64,000 nucleotides of DNA, taken from assembly GCA_902729315.2 (NCBI GenBank), contig LR746265.1:999501-1063500 (forward strand), given 5' to 3'. Under the pieces are notes generated by a model that saw nothing but the letters and a program-made list of their open reading frames with translations, was not told the DNA's origin and did not search any database. Every line of letters begins with the position of its first letter. The first letter of the stretch is position 1. Position numbers and translations under genes: made by a program. This document shows, piece after piece, positions 1 through 12,900 of the stretch. This DNA is from Spirodela intermedia. Lineage: Eukaryota > Streptophyta > Magnoliopsida > Alismatales > Araceae.

Positions 1-302
1 ATGCTGTGAGACTTAAGATGGGCCAAGGTTTCAATCGAGTGGGAAGGTTTCCCATGTCAGAAAACAGCAGAGCTCAGTCAAAAAAAGCCACAAGAGGCTG
101 TTTCTTTGTCGTATGGGATATTAGGACGATCACTGGAGAAAATATAAGCATTAGAAGCATCATCTGTCTGTTGTCTTTAATGTTCTACTCCAGGTCAGAC
201 AGCAGAAAGCCAATTTCTCTGCAGCATGCACCAGGAGAGCGGCGGAGCAATGGTAGAATCCTTGTGCATGCTGTGAGACTTAAGATGGGCCAAGGTTTCA
301 AT
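1..302. repeat. Direct repeat pair, 35 bp, offset 267 bp
   Basis: Positions 1-35 recur exactly at 268-302. The unit begins ATGCTGTGAGACTTAAG and ends with TTTCAAT. The left copy starts at the window edge, so the repeat may extend further. Separately, 242-260 recurs inverted at 789-807. Confidence 0.8.
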
Positions 303-967
303 TGTGTACCACATGTTCAAATGGGAGTTCGTCCATGGAGCTTTCCAAAGTATGTAGTACACAGCGGGTTATTGTATCATATGAATCATTGGGGCAAACT
401 TAAATATCCCTTTTTCTTCGAACTAAAATAGGAAACATCACAGATTTCTGACTGCTGGACATCATGTTGGAATCTTAAGTGCAAGCATACAACGGAATCT
501 TTTTTCAGATCCATAGCCAACAAGATTAAATCAAATGCATCAGTTCTTGGAATTCAACCTTGGAGATTTGTGACCCGGAAGTTTCCCAAAGCGCTTTTGT
601 TTCTACATAAATGGGAGACGGATCCTATTCCTTTCTCACTAGTCTACCGGGTTGATGACAATTTTTTCCTATGATTATTATCTGCAATATCATATTTGAA
701 CTGTGCACATCAGAAGATGATTACCTAATATTAAATCTTTCCTACAAACACCCCTGTGAATGAATGTCCATGGAGGCAGCTATCTGGGGATTCTACCATT
801 GCTCCGCCCTTCCAATAAATGACATGTGGTACACAATGCATCTTTCGCGAAACTTTTCATGAAAAAGAAGGAAACTACAAATTCTCTGCAACGCAAGATG
901 CTAAAATAGGTTCTGGACAAAGGTTTTCTATTAAAAAACACAAATTCGAGAGAAATCTCCCAAGTAC
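1..967. other. Region beyond the last recognised DENN exon
   Basis: No exon could be assigned here with confidence. The adjacent DENN gene runs leftwards into this stretch, so it should hold its terminal coding exon and 3' UTR unless those lie beyond the window. Open frames on both strands are short and do not resemble the expected DENN C-terminus. If the last recognised exon is read through its donor instead of spliced, the frame stops at 875. Short repeats at 1-35/268-302, 242-260/789-807 and around 303-318/822-836 suggest duplicated or shuffled non-coding sequence. Confidence 0.5.
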
Positions 968-3900
968 CTTGATAAATGGACGGTCCCTATTGGGAAATGA
1001 ATCGATAAAGCTTTCTTTAAGCAGGAGTGAGACCTGAACAAAACAAGAATTATATCTTAATGTGTGAGATAATGGCATAAACATGAAAGCCAATTCATCT
1101 GTCAGAAAGGTTTCTAGATTTGCTCATTTACTGACCCTATCATTGCTTGATTGCACATCTGTAATAGTGTGTGAGCGCAAATTTGAGCATAATGATTCCA
1201 GATAGTTCCTCAATATGCTTAAAAATTGGTGAGCTGCCTCAGCCTGGACCATAAAACAGAAGAATGAAAACTGTGCCAAAATATCAGAACTTCGTCTGCC
1301 TCTTCATCAAGAACATTTTCGAAATCAAGAGGAGCCTTTTGAGAATTTTTATTAATGGTGGAAATCAACAACTAATATATTAACAAAATAAAGGACTGAT
1401 AACAACGTAAAATGAAAAGAAAAACTATAATACGAAAGATACAGAAAGAAGAAGAAGAAGACATTAATAAAACGTCTCAACAGCTAACATGAGTGTCAAT
1501 GATTAAAAAAAATCTCAAATTTTTTTCAAGAGAAAGTTGAGCAAATTCTTGATAAAATTCGGCTGGCCAGATTGATGGGCACCTCCCGTTCCCGTAACTC
1601 TTGAACATTTGAATGCATACAATAATGCCACGTCGATTATATCTTTTATATTTCTGAACTTGAGCTGAAATTTTCTGTTTTTACTTCCTGTGCATTTTTC
1701 CCGCAGGATACCTACTGAGATAATCTTCCGCAGGATAAAGCATTAATAAACCCTGTGCATTTTGGATCAGTAACTATAGAGCATGAAGAATTCCACCTGT
1801 GTGGATGTTTGGCCATCTGAAGGTTTTTTCCCCTGTTCCATGGGCCGAAACTGGCAACTAATAAAGTAAAGTAGTCTTTGACATTTTCCCGGGTACTAGA
1901 GAGCACCCTTTGGAGGACTGACATACTCAAAATGCCACATAAACCCTTGACAGATGACGAAGATCCTTTGTTTGATATATCCAACGTCCAATTAATGCCC
2001 TAACTTTTGCAACAATGATCCAAAGGTTGACTAGTCTCAAATCCAACCGCTGTTCAAGAACAGCAGGTGAGCATTGAATACCTTTACATGCCTACTGAAT
2101 ATAACTTATTATTGAGATCTGAATTACGTCTATTTACAGCAGGTATGATGAACTATTTTAGAACAGAGAAAGCATATTCTACATGCTGGGAAACACAACG
2201 ATACCTGAACTTCACTGCATCTATACACAGGATGTCGTTTAGCTAGGAAATCTTCACAAGAAAGTCTAGTGTGGATTGGACTCAGTTCTGAGACAAGTTC
2301 CCTGTGTCGAGGAAGTGGGGGCAAATAACACATTTTCACCTGAATCATTAAAATTAAATGTTAAGCTAGAGTAATACTCTGCATAAATAAATATTTTTCA
2401 TAACATCTATTACATAGGGAAAAATGTTGGATGCCTTATAATCAGGTACACTTAGAAACAAAAGAGTGTTATGGATAAGAAATCATTATCCAAAAATATC
2501 AGCGCATATCAACAATGGTTTTTAGTCAAAAAGGACTGTCAAGCCATGCTCCAACCTGATCCTTGCAAACGTCAACCCTCACAAGGTTGGAAGTTTTGAT
2601 CTTCAGATCTGCTGGTTTATGTTGTATGCCAACCTACAAGACGGAATCAGTGTTCAATGATCAGTAAGAACATAACACCCACTTGTAAAAAAAAATTCAC
2701 AGAAAAATTAAGGGATTTTTCATGATCAAAACATTGGCAAAAAGAACTCGGGGGGGATGAACAGAAGAAACATGGGCAGAAAGAAATTTCAGACTTACAA
2801 TGTATGGAACAGGGGCATCAAGAAAATCAAACATCTTTCTAGGTAGAACCTGAAAAGAAGGACAAGGCACCAAAGAGCAGTTTGAAGTCTAGTTATCATA
2901 TCGTCAGTGTATGGGATGGCAATAACAAGATTAAAAAGAAAGTATTGTAAAGAACGTTGACCCAGGCTTAGATGAGGAAATGAGTCATCAGATTGAAATG
3001 TTTTAAATTAGGCAGACATTTAATTAGTCATGAAAATATCATTAACACTAAACAGTAGCTAAAAATATACGGGAGATCTATGACCAAGCAGTGAACTGTT
3101 CATTCCTGAGCATCATAGCTTGTTTCACCAAATTTTGCACAAAGGTTGGATACATGGTGTTGCTGGGTTCAACCACAGTAAACACAACCTAACCTAAGAA
3201 ATGTCAACCTGTTTACATGGTGTTAACAATCACATTTCATTTATACGTATATAAAAGATACAGAATACCCCCGATGATAGCCACTGAACGATCCTACAGC
3301 ATCGAGTAGGTTTACAACTTATCAGTTGGCAACGAAGGCATCCCCCCAGGAAATACACAAGTACCAGAATATGGCTAAGACTTGCCATCTTGGAAGGTCT
3401 GAATGTGAATGCCTTTGCATGTATCTCTCAATAACCACAAATAATAGAGAGCGAGCATCATTTAAATCTACATGATGCTTCACAAAAATAATCTGAAAAT
3501 GAATGTCTTAGTGTCCATCTCATCATCACCACAAACAGTGGAATAAGCAACATTAAAATCTATGGGACGCTTAACAAAAAATGATTGAAGCCTTTAGTCG
3601 TATATGCGAATTATCAGCTGATAATTATGGTGAAGGTAAATGAAACGATGGTATTTATCTAATTGGAACAGGATATACAACTTAATTACTGAAAAAATGT
3701 TATAAACTGATTTGTACCGGACAAGGTTCCAGGTGAGTTCTCTCTCGTCCCTCAATAAACAAAATTATAAAGCAGTGAACAGGAAAATATCAATTTTACT
3801 GGAACTATTAGTTCGTCCAATAAGAATCGGCACCGAATAAGGCCATCATAAAAATCGTGTTCTGCAATAAATAAGGAACTCTGAAATTTTTAAAATGCTT

Positions 3901-6900
3901 TGAATCGAATGGAACAAATTTTTATTTTATGTAGTAACAGGATCATAACAGCAAGAAAGACTGCCTGATAAAAAATTGTATTGGGCATGGATGTCAGTAT
4001 TTTATACTTACTGGGAGTAGTAAGCTCTGCCATTCAAATGGTCGAATCATTGGCACAAGTGACAGAATGGTAGCAGATAGAATGCCCTGCATTAGTAATA
4101 ATTAAATAGGATAAACCAAACAGCCAACAGGCGATTAAATCTCCTGACAATGAATTGATTGCGCGACTCTAAATTTTTGCAAAAGTGGAAACTCACCAAA
4201 TTTGGGCACATGACTACTATTTGTTTTTCCAGTAAAGCACCAGCAAATAGAGCCAAAATCTGCATACACAAAAAAACTTCAAACTCAGTCCACAGGAATC
4301 ACTCATCATACGAATGTCAATCAATCTGCAATACGGTAGACTTTAGCACACTTCATTTTTATACATCATTGAAAGTGTCTGAGTAGGAGTCTTCAAAAGT
4401 TCTTTTTGAGTTTCTTTTTCATCTTGTATTTGATACATTTATATTTCCATCATTTGTCAGTACTGTCTGTCTTCTTGCAGATTCAATTAAGTACTCAGTA
4501 GTGTTGCTTATAGAAATGGGATGCCACATCAACCATTAGGAATGACATCTGACGAATATTATAGAAAATGAGAAAATGTAGGCTTACAACTACATCCCAT
4601 ATATATCCGTCGTGATGGGTTTTTATACGTCATTCATCCAGTCGTCCTAGATCTACCTCGGAAATATTGGTCATCGGTTCATCTTTCTGTAGGAACATCT
4701 AATTCTAACTCTATGTGATACCATCGTGCCTTCTAACAATGGAGAAATCAATAACTTTTCTTGTTTTTTCATGATAGGCATATAAGTAGGGATAACATGT
4801 TGTATAAACATAAATATGAATAATAATTTCCTGTTTCTGGTGAATAAATCTGTCCTCTTGTCATAACAGCATCATCATCTACAAAAAAACATTTAATTGG
4901 ATATAGTGGCCTGGATCCACTTCCGCTCATGTCAACATTCAACAAATTCAATTTCATTTTTCTTCCTTAGTGCCTCAATTTTTTTTTGATGACCTTCCTC
5001 TTTGATGACAAAGTAAAATAAAAATAGAAAATAGACACAGATATAAAACTTAAACTCTCCACACTTCTCATAGATTCTAAGACTTATTTAGTGCAGGAAA
5101 GAACGTGACATTAAGAGTTCAGTCCTTAGTTAGACCGTTTCCTAGTTTGTGGGTTCGTTTCCTAGTTGTTAGGTAGTTTCCTTGTTTTGTATTCCCCGTA
5201 CTTGTTTATATCAGTCATCTATGATGTGAATACGAGTTGAGTTTTTTCCTCTGCATATCCTCCTAGAGTTTGCACCACTGTTCACGACATGATATCAGAG
5301 CCAGGCTGTAGCCGCTGGTTTCCAGAGAATCTAGGTTTGCTTCCTTCCTTCTGTAGTAGCCTAGGGTTTAGTCGAGGGTTGCCTGGTTCACGGAGTAATC
5401 AAAGGTAGGGGATGCGTACTGCAACATGAACATCTGGTTCGTGCCTTTTCACCTTCTCCTCTTTTGCATTGCATGTAAGTATTCTAGGGCTGTGCGTGAT
5501 TGCTGATAATACCTTTTGATCATCGACCTTCATTGCCAATTCTTTTAGCCTTGATCGCTGATACCCTTTTTTTTGGTCATCGACCTTCATTGTATATCCT
5601 TTTGGCCTTGATTGCTCAAAGCAAGTCCGTTTTCCTAACGACACCAACAATCCTTTCACTGCAAGTAGCTGCCAGTTCTTTGGATGTCGAAAATTTTAGA
5701 GTTGACTGCTACAACACAATCCAAAGGGTGTGTACGCTTTCAACACAATCATTAAGTGGTCCCGATTTGTTCTCACTGTGCTGAAAGGGAAAGGAAAGAT
5801 CAGCCATCTCACAGGTACAGGGCAAAAACCAGGGGATCCTCGGTCTGCGGCATGGGACGGAGAAGATTCTATGATTATGTCATGGTTATAGAATTCTATG
5901 ACTCCTGAGACTAGAGCCAAATGTTCTTGGCTACAACCAAGGATATCTGGGATGCAATCCAACAGACGTATTCTAAAGCCAGAGATGCAGCCCAAGTCTA
6001 TGAAGTAAAGGTGAAAACAATGGCTGCAAAACAAGGAAACTACCTAACTAGTAGGAAATCGACAAACTAGGAAACGAACCAACAAAATAGCTTATATTTC
6101 AATTTGTCCTTAGTCATGTCCGTAGTAAACAACATAACCCCAGGTATTTCCTTTGGGTTATGATCAGTGAAGCTACCCACAACATGAGAAAAAAAAACGT
6201 ATGAATTTAAAACGCTGATTATTTATTATTTATGCAAACCATTTGTCTGATGATTTATAACCACCGGTAACACCTTTATTTCAGTATCCACCAAAGAATA
6301 TATCTAGGCACTTTATCAAGTCTTTAGTCCAACTTTCAATGAACAACGTAGAAAGAATCATTACTTATTTATTAGTAGGAAAGTCAAGTTGATCCAAAGG
6401 CCATAATTTTTTGTGCATAGATCTAATGCAAAGGCCATAATTTTTTAATTATAGATCTAATGCTTAATCAATTTTAATTAACATATGCTACTGAAGCTAA
6501 TGTAGATCTGCTTTGGAGGCAAAAAATCTGAAAACCTGAAAACATATATATGTTCACACGTGTCCTATAATAATAGGACACGCTGTCTGTTACCACTTAC
6601 AGCACTGTCTTGTTCATTCAAATTTCTCTGGGTCAGCTCCCAAATGTCTGGAGACTGCACTACAATATCAGGTGCTCTTTAGCAAGAATAACCTCTTTGC
6701 AAGCACATTGAATTTTCCAATTTATTCAGTTTCACTTAATTTTTCAAGTGATCCTCTGTTGGAGGAACTAACAATGCTAGCTTTATCAGTGCTCATAAAG
6801 ATATGAATTGTGACTCTCGAACGAAGCCAAAAATGATGCAGATGATATGCCAGAATTAGTGGAACCATTCTGTTACCTAGTCCATTTGTTCCTTCCAAAG

Positions 6901-9900
6901 ATGCAAGAACCCATTTAATTTTTCTACTAATTTTTCGAAGTAAAATAGTAAAATATATAAAGTTATCTAGGAATAGCAGGTCACTAAAAGAGTATACGAA
7001 CATGAAAAACAATGAAACTTCAATCCTAAATGTTCAACCTTCCGTAAGAAAGAAAGCTTACACTCTCAAGAGATAAAGCACGGCAAATTGTTGCTGTCGT
7101 CCATATGGATAATGCAAGAGCTTCCTCGGCAGCTCCCAATCTTGCATTGACCTGAGAAATAAGTGAGCATATCAGATACTCTGTTAATGAAAAAAATAAC
7201 AGAAGAATAGTGGCCATTATAACCAAACGGTCAAATCATATTTCTTACTTCATCAACCTCTGATGGATAAGAAAGCTCAACATCAGAGTACGTCCCACTC
7301 AAGCCCAGAGCAGAAACTCCAGGTCGGTTGTATCTGAATGGTTGCAGATGTTCCAAAGGATGAAAAATTATCTCACTCCCCCTCAAAGGAACAGGAAGAG
7401 AATGATAACGGCAAACAATTTGCAATGCTTCATTATTGTTTTCCTGTGACACATCAGATATTCAGAAACTAGCATGACAATAAACCCCCTAAATCGATGT
7501 CCGGGTGTATAATTCCATAAAAGATATATACATATATATATATATACCTTGGCCCATTCCATTACTTTTTTATCACTAATAACATTCTCACACTTGGAAA
7601 TTACTTCGTCATCTTCACAATCTGATCGCATACTCCTAACTGAACTGTCCAAAGTCAATGCATTTTTGTCATTGCAAAGCAACACAGTTGAGTGCACTAG
7701 ATTAAAGAACGCGGTATCACAGATTCTGGCAAAGAATTAATGAAGAAATAGAAATTTCTGGATTAAGATATAAATGATTCAAGTTGCCTGGAAAGACACT
7801 GACTTTTTCATGTAAAAAATAACCCTCTCACCTATAAATAGACTCCAAGCTTTCAATGCGCTCCAACTTGTGACTGGAACAATAAATCGTTGGCGAAATT
7901 TGACCATTTTCAAAGATTCCATTTGCTCTCTCAAAACTATCGCAGCGTGACTCTGAGCTCTCAGATGCAAAATCATCAATATAGAGCGGACTTCTTGGCC
8001 CATCCTTATCTAGCTCTTTCATGTAAGCAAAATCCGAAGCTTCACTAGTGACACCACTTTCAGGTGATTCAGGTTCATTTATCCTGAATGAAAATGAAGA
8101 AATATCTTTGTCTGATATTTTCCTTGATGAAGGGGTAGTGAGGCCTAAAACTGCAGCAACTGGTATTGCAGAATCCATCCAATTGGTGGAGTATCCCATG
8201 CTTTGGGTATTCACACCCTCAACGACTTGGTCATGATCATTAACTCCTCGTGGGACATAATCTGTGAGAGACATGTCACTAACGAACTGCGTTATCCTCT
8301 CCAACCGTTCCTGTGATATTACACTGTGTATGAAAAAAAATAAATCATCTCGATGCTAGGAATGCTTAGACAAATGTCATTTGTTAAAAAATGCAGAATT
8401 CCAACAGATAAAATATTATAAAAAATTAAGATATCTGGGATGAACCTGTTCAACATCTCATAATGCAGCTCAAAAAAAGGAACTCTCGTAAGCAAGCAAT
8501 AACAACGTGGAGCAGAAACCAAGAAGCGACCGGATTTGCTGCTGGTCTGGGAAAGAGGCAAGATAGCACCTAAAATACCAGGCGCCCTCTGTACTATTTC
8601 TTTTACATGTAAGCAAACACCATACAGTGTTGTATTATCTGATGCCTGAAAAAATTTGAACATCACATTGCAGGAAAGAGGGAAATTGGATATCATATAA
8701 GAGCACTGCACCCGTGCAGCTTGCTTGCGAAAAGAGGAACTTGAAATAAAATTGAAATTTGGATAAAGTATGCATGGCATCTCAATATCTTCGCCTGACT
8801 ATCTAAAAAGATAAGTATGATTATGTTGAAAAATATTTATTTTTAAAGGTATCATAATTCACTGAAACTATGCAAACCATGCAATATGTGAACCCATTGT
8901 TTCCAGCACAACTGAAAATTTCAACCAAAGGGAACCCCACAAAAAATACTTGCATCCAATTTTACACCAACGTGCAGTAATTTCAAAGAATCGTTGACCT
9001 CTTCGAATACCATCAAAACGAACATGTCTAGTGATGAACAAGCCCCTAAATAACTGCAAATTCCTCGGTGAATTTGCTTTCATAATCATTCCAACTCAAA
9101 AATATAACAATATTGAGTAGATTTATCCATGCGGCCAAGTCCGCTGGCTGTATCCCATTGGCCCCTCAACAATTAAAGTTCACTGACAAACTTTGGTGCA
9201 TTGCCAATTTCATCATACGACGTGTATAAACAAAGAAATTTCATCAACATGTTACATCTTTTTGCTTAAAATGATCTTTTAGCTTCAATTCACTCAAAGA
9301 AATTTTATTGAACCAAAGTTTCTAAAAAAGGAACCTCTGGTTTTAAAAAAAATCTGAACCGAGATCGGAGTTGCTTATCAATACAGGACTAAAATACTAA
9401 TGGTTAGCAGGTACTGAAACGGCTTGTAGATACTCAAATGCCGCAAAAATAGCCAGGATGTAATCCAGCGAAGGCCAAGAGATTATTTGAAAAGATATGG
9501 TATACATATGGTGTGTGATATCATGACACAATCAAAATGATACACACCATACAAATTGGCAGCAGAAAATATTCATTAACCTCAACAGAAGTCTTTTCTT
9601 CTAACAATGACAACAAAGATGGAGGGCAGTGTTTTGTCATTTTCGGTGCTTTTAACAACTAGCATAGCCAACATTACCTTGGTGCAGTCTACAATCGTTG
9701 TACAGATCTTTGGGAGTACACTGAAAACAGAGACCACCTTTCCAAAAGAAAACAACATGGTCTTTTAAATTTCTACAGCAAAAACATAAGTAGAACCAAG
9801 AAAAATACAGATGTGGACTGAAGAGCCAATGTGCCAAAAACTAGGTGCACCCACCCAAGAGGTTAGCACACCCCCAGCAAAATAGATCAGACATGAGTGC

Positions 9901-12900
9901 ATTTGTGCAAATTAAGCTCATGCTAAATTTTAAACAAAATTCCAACTTACGCAATCATTAAAAAAAACTCATAATATATATATATATATAATATTTTTAA
10001 AAAATAATAATAAATGACAAACCTTTAAACAAAAGATGAATGAAGAATCATCTCTGGCTAGATGTTCCTACATAGAATAGAAGCATAAATATGTCAGAAA
10101 AATTCTTCATATAAATTGTCTTCCAAGGTCATTTTAAGCGCTGAAGATAAGTTTCAAAAATAAATCAAGTATTCACAAGATCTTGCATCAGTCACCACAA
10201 ACTACAACCCAGGAATCCCAACAACCATTAGAGGAATCTCGAAAATAACGGTTAAATGGTATGGTATGGCTTAGGAAATAACAATATCCTGCTGACCTAA
10301 GACTTAAACCGCAACTTGGTTTGGAATTATGACTAAGCCGTATTAGATGTTACTATAACAACAGCATAAATGAGTTACTATCTTAAACTGGAAGCAAAAA
10401 AATTTACGATTAAGTTTCACATACTTGACCAAATACGACTTCATTCAGATCATTCATTGAGGGTGTCCTTTCCATCAGACGAGCCTACATTATTACGAGA
10501 GAAAGGTTCATGAGCACGCATCATCAAACAAATAGTCAAAGTGATGCACCACAAAGAAGCAGAGGAAGCCTCAGCTTTTTCTGGCAGCAAATACAACTCA
10601 ATAGAAAACTCAAGTGTTGACTGGAACTTGCAGGAAGCACTGTTTTAAGATACTGTATAAAAAAAGACTAAGGCAAAGGTCCAAATATTTAACCTCAACG
10701 CCACCAGGAAAACAGAAAGCAGCTAAATCTTTCTCCATCCTTGTTGACATCCTTCCAGGGGGGTACTTGAATAGAACCTAAGATGATGAAAAACCACGCG
10801 TATTAGTATTTTGGGCTTGACATAGGAAAATTTGCATAGAAATAATTATCGCAAAAACCAAATAGGCGAACAGTTAGGTGAACCATGTGTAATTTGTTGC
10901 CACGTATGGAAATAATTAAAAAAATACTGGAAGTAAAAGAAGCAATAATACTTTTGTGGACAAAAAGCAATCAATGTATGAAGAACTTACGGCCTGAGAA
11001 ATTTCACATCAGTGAAGGAAAAACGGAAGCACAAATATTTGAGCATAATTGGGCCCTTATTGTCATCCCGATGAAAAAAAAATAAAACTATTCAACTTAC
11101 AAAAATGCAGTCTAAAATATGTTTTTTTACTTAACTCGTGACCAAGAGATAGTTTTCAAAACTTTTCGTGGAGGCATGAGCGCGAAATAATAAAGAAAAC
11201 CGAACCAATTATCATCTAGTTTATCAACCAAGCAGACCTGAGGTTCAAGAAGAGGTGGACGCCTATGGTACGGAAGCTTCCTCAGATCAAAGATTTCTGA
11301 TTTTTCCATCTCTGCCTCCCATGTCTTTCTTTTAGCAAAAGTATCTTCAATGGCTTCCAGATTTGAACATGAATGAAGACCGACAATAAAGAAGTGTTCA
11401 AACAATGATATGGGTTCCTTTTGTCGTTTATACCCCTGTATAATGTAAACATACTTGAAAAATGAAAAGCCAGTAACAGTAGGACAAAAATTAGGAAACA
11501 CGAAAATGAATTATTCTGAATATCATTCTGAAAGAAGCGTGCAAAAGTACAACATGCGATACAACTGCAAACAGCGAACATTGGTGAAATTAAATAAATG
11601 AGGTAAGACTGAGGCATACGTATAAGGGTTTGTTTTGAACTAATCGTTTCCCGTTTTTTTGTCTTGGAGAATCACATTCATTGGAGAACCATTAGGTTAG
11701 TCTTGGGCCATTCTTTTTGGTTCTCTAAAAATAACCTGAAAATAATTCATCAGGAATTTCAATTCACCAATTCACAAATGTGAAATAGAATTATGGTAGC
11801 CAAAGACCATTCTTCATCCAAAAGATCTTGTGTCACAGAACTCTGTAACACCAAAAAATGATGAGCTGAATTGGTACCATCTTCTTGCTCAATATGGACC
11901 TTAACTCCAGTTAAATATAACTTGGTAAGAATACGGACTGTTAACGTCCTTTGTACTGTACTTGAGGCTGGGTGGCTCCAACTGGTGGTGGATTATAACT
12001 CACGTCAAATAAAAAAGGAAGTCAACTGCTCAACCACACGCAAACCTCAACCAGACCAATTTTAAACAAAAACTATCCCACCCACGCATTAATGCTGAGC
12101 ACCCAATGGTGGCTCAAAAAGTATAAAAATTATATACACTGATAGTTTCGATGTAAAAGACAGTTAAAAGTTCTAGTCTTGTTCTTGTTGGTTTGAGACG
12201 ACAAAGTTAAACAGAGAGTGCCCTGGAGAGTTTCAGCAGTGCAACACAATAAAACACAGCAAAACAAAACCTCACCCCTTATAGAGTAGAAGACCTCGCA
12301 TGGTACTTAAACGGAGACGGTTCGAGTTCGCCCATTACTCACATTGGGTCAAGCCAACGTTATAGATCACTTGGAAGAGACCAGACTTATTGCAACTCTT
12401 TGGGGTTGTATTAAAAGAAGAGTAGTGCTAGAACTTGGTAGGTTGCCCCAGGCTTGCAGTCCTGACCGTGTTCTTGAGTACAAATCTTTTTACAACTCTA
12501 CTACTAAAATTCTGGAGACAAGTCAACAAAAGTTTTAAGGAAATAAGTATATTTCAGTGGTCAGTGGAGAGAGCTTCCCCTAAGAGTTGTAGTTGGATGA
12601 TGGGGGTTACATCATCATTTTCCTAGAAATAATATGTATGAATCACTCAAGGTTATTAACCCCTGACATATTCTTCAGTGAAATTTTCATAAGGATATCT
12701 TTCTATTTGATCAACTACTTGTCATTCGTGATACCTTCCAATGGCCTTTCTAGGGAGAAGGAGAAAGACAAGAATTATTAGCTTCTAGGGTGGGTCTTCC
12801 TTCTCACACTAGATAGGCCAGAGACTCTTGACTACACGAGGGATTAGTTTTAACATTCTTGCTATGATGGAGACACAGAGAGGGTAGAACCGTAGCTTTT

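Noticed and set aside
6-431. Plus-strand ORF of 141 codons at the left edge
   Set aside because: It is built over a direct repeat, has no family resemblance and lies antisense to the expected DENN 3' region.
6590-6720. Minus-strand open stretch (IVVQSPDIWELTQ) inside the DENN intron as an exon
   Set aside because: The conserved protein passes directly from exon 10 (ALSLES) to exon 11 (ILALFAGALLEK) with matching phase, so no extra exon is needed.
12290-12345. Possible tRNA-derived SINE (GGTTCGAGTTC box-B-like)
   Set aside because: A matching A box at the right spacing and a tRNA fold could not be seen.
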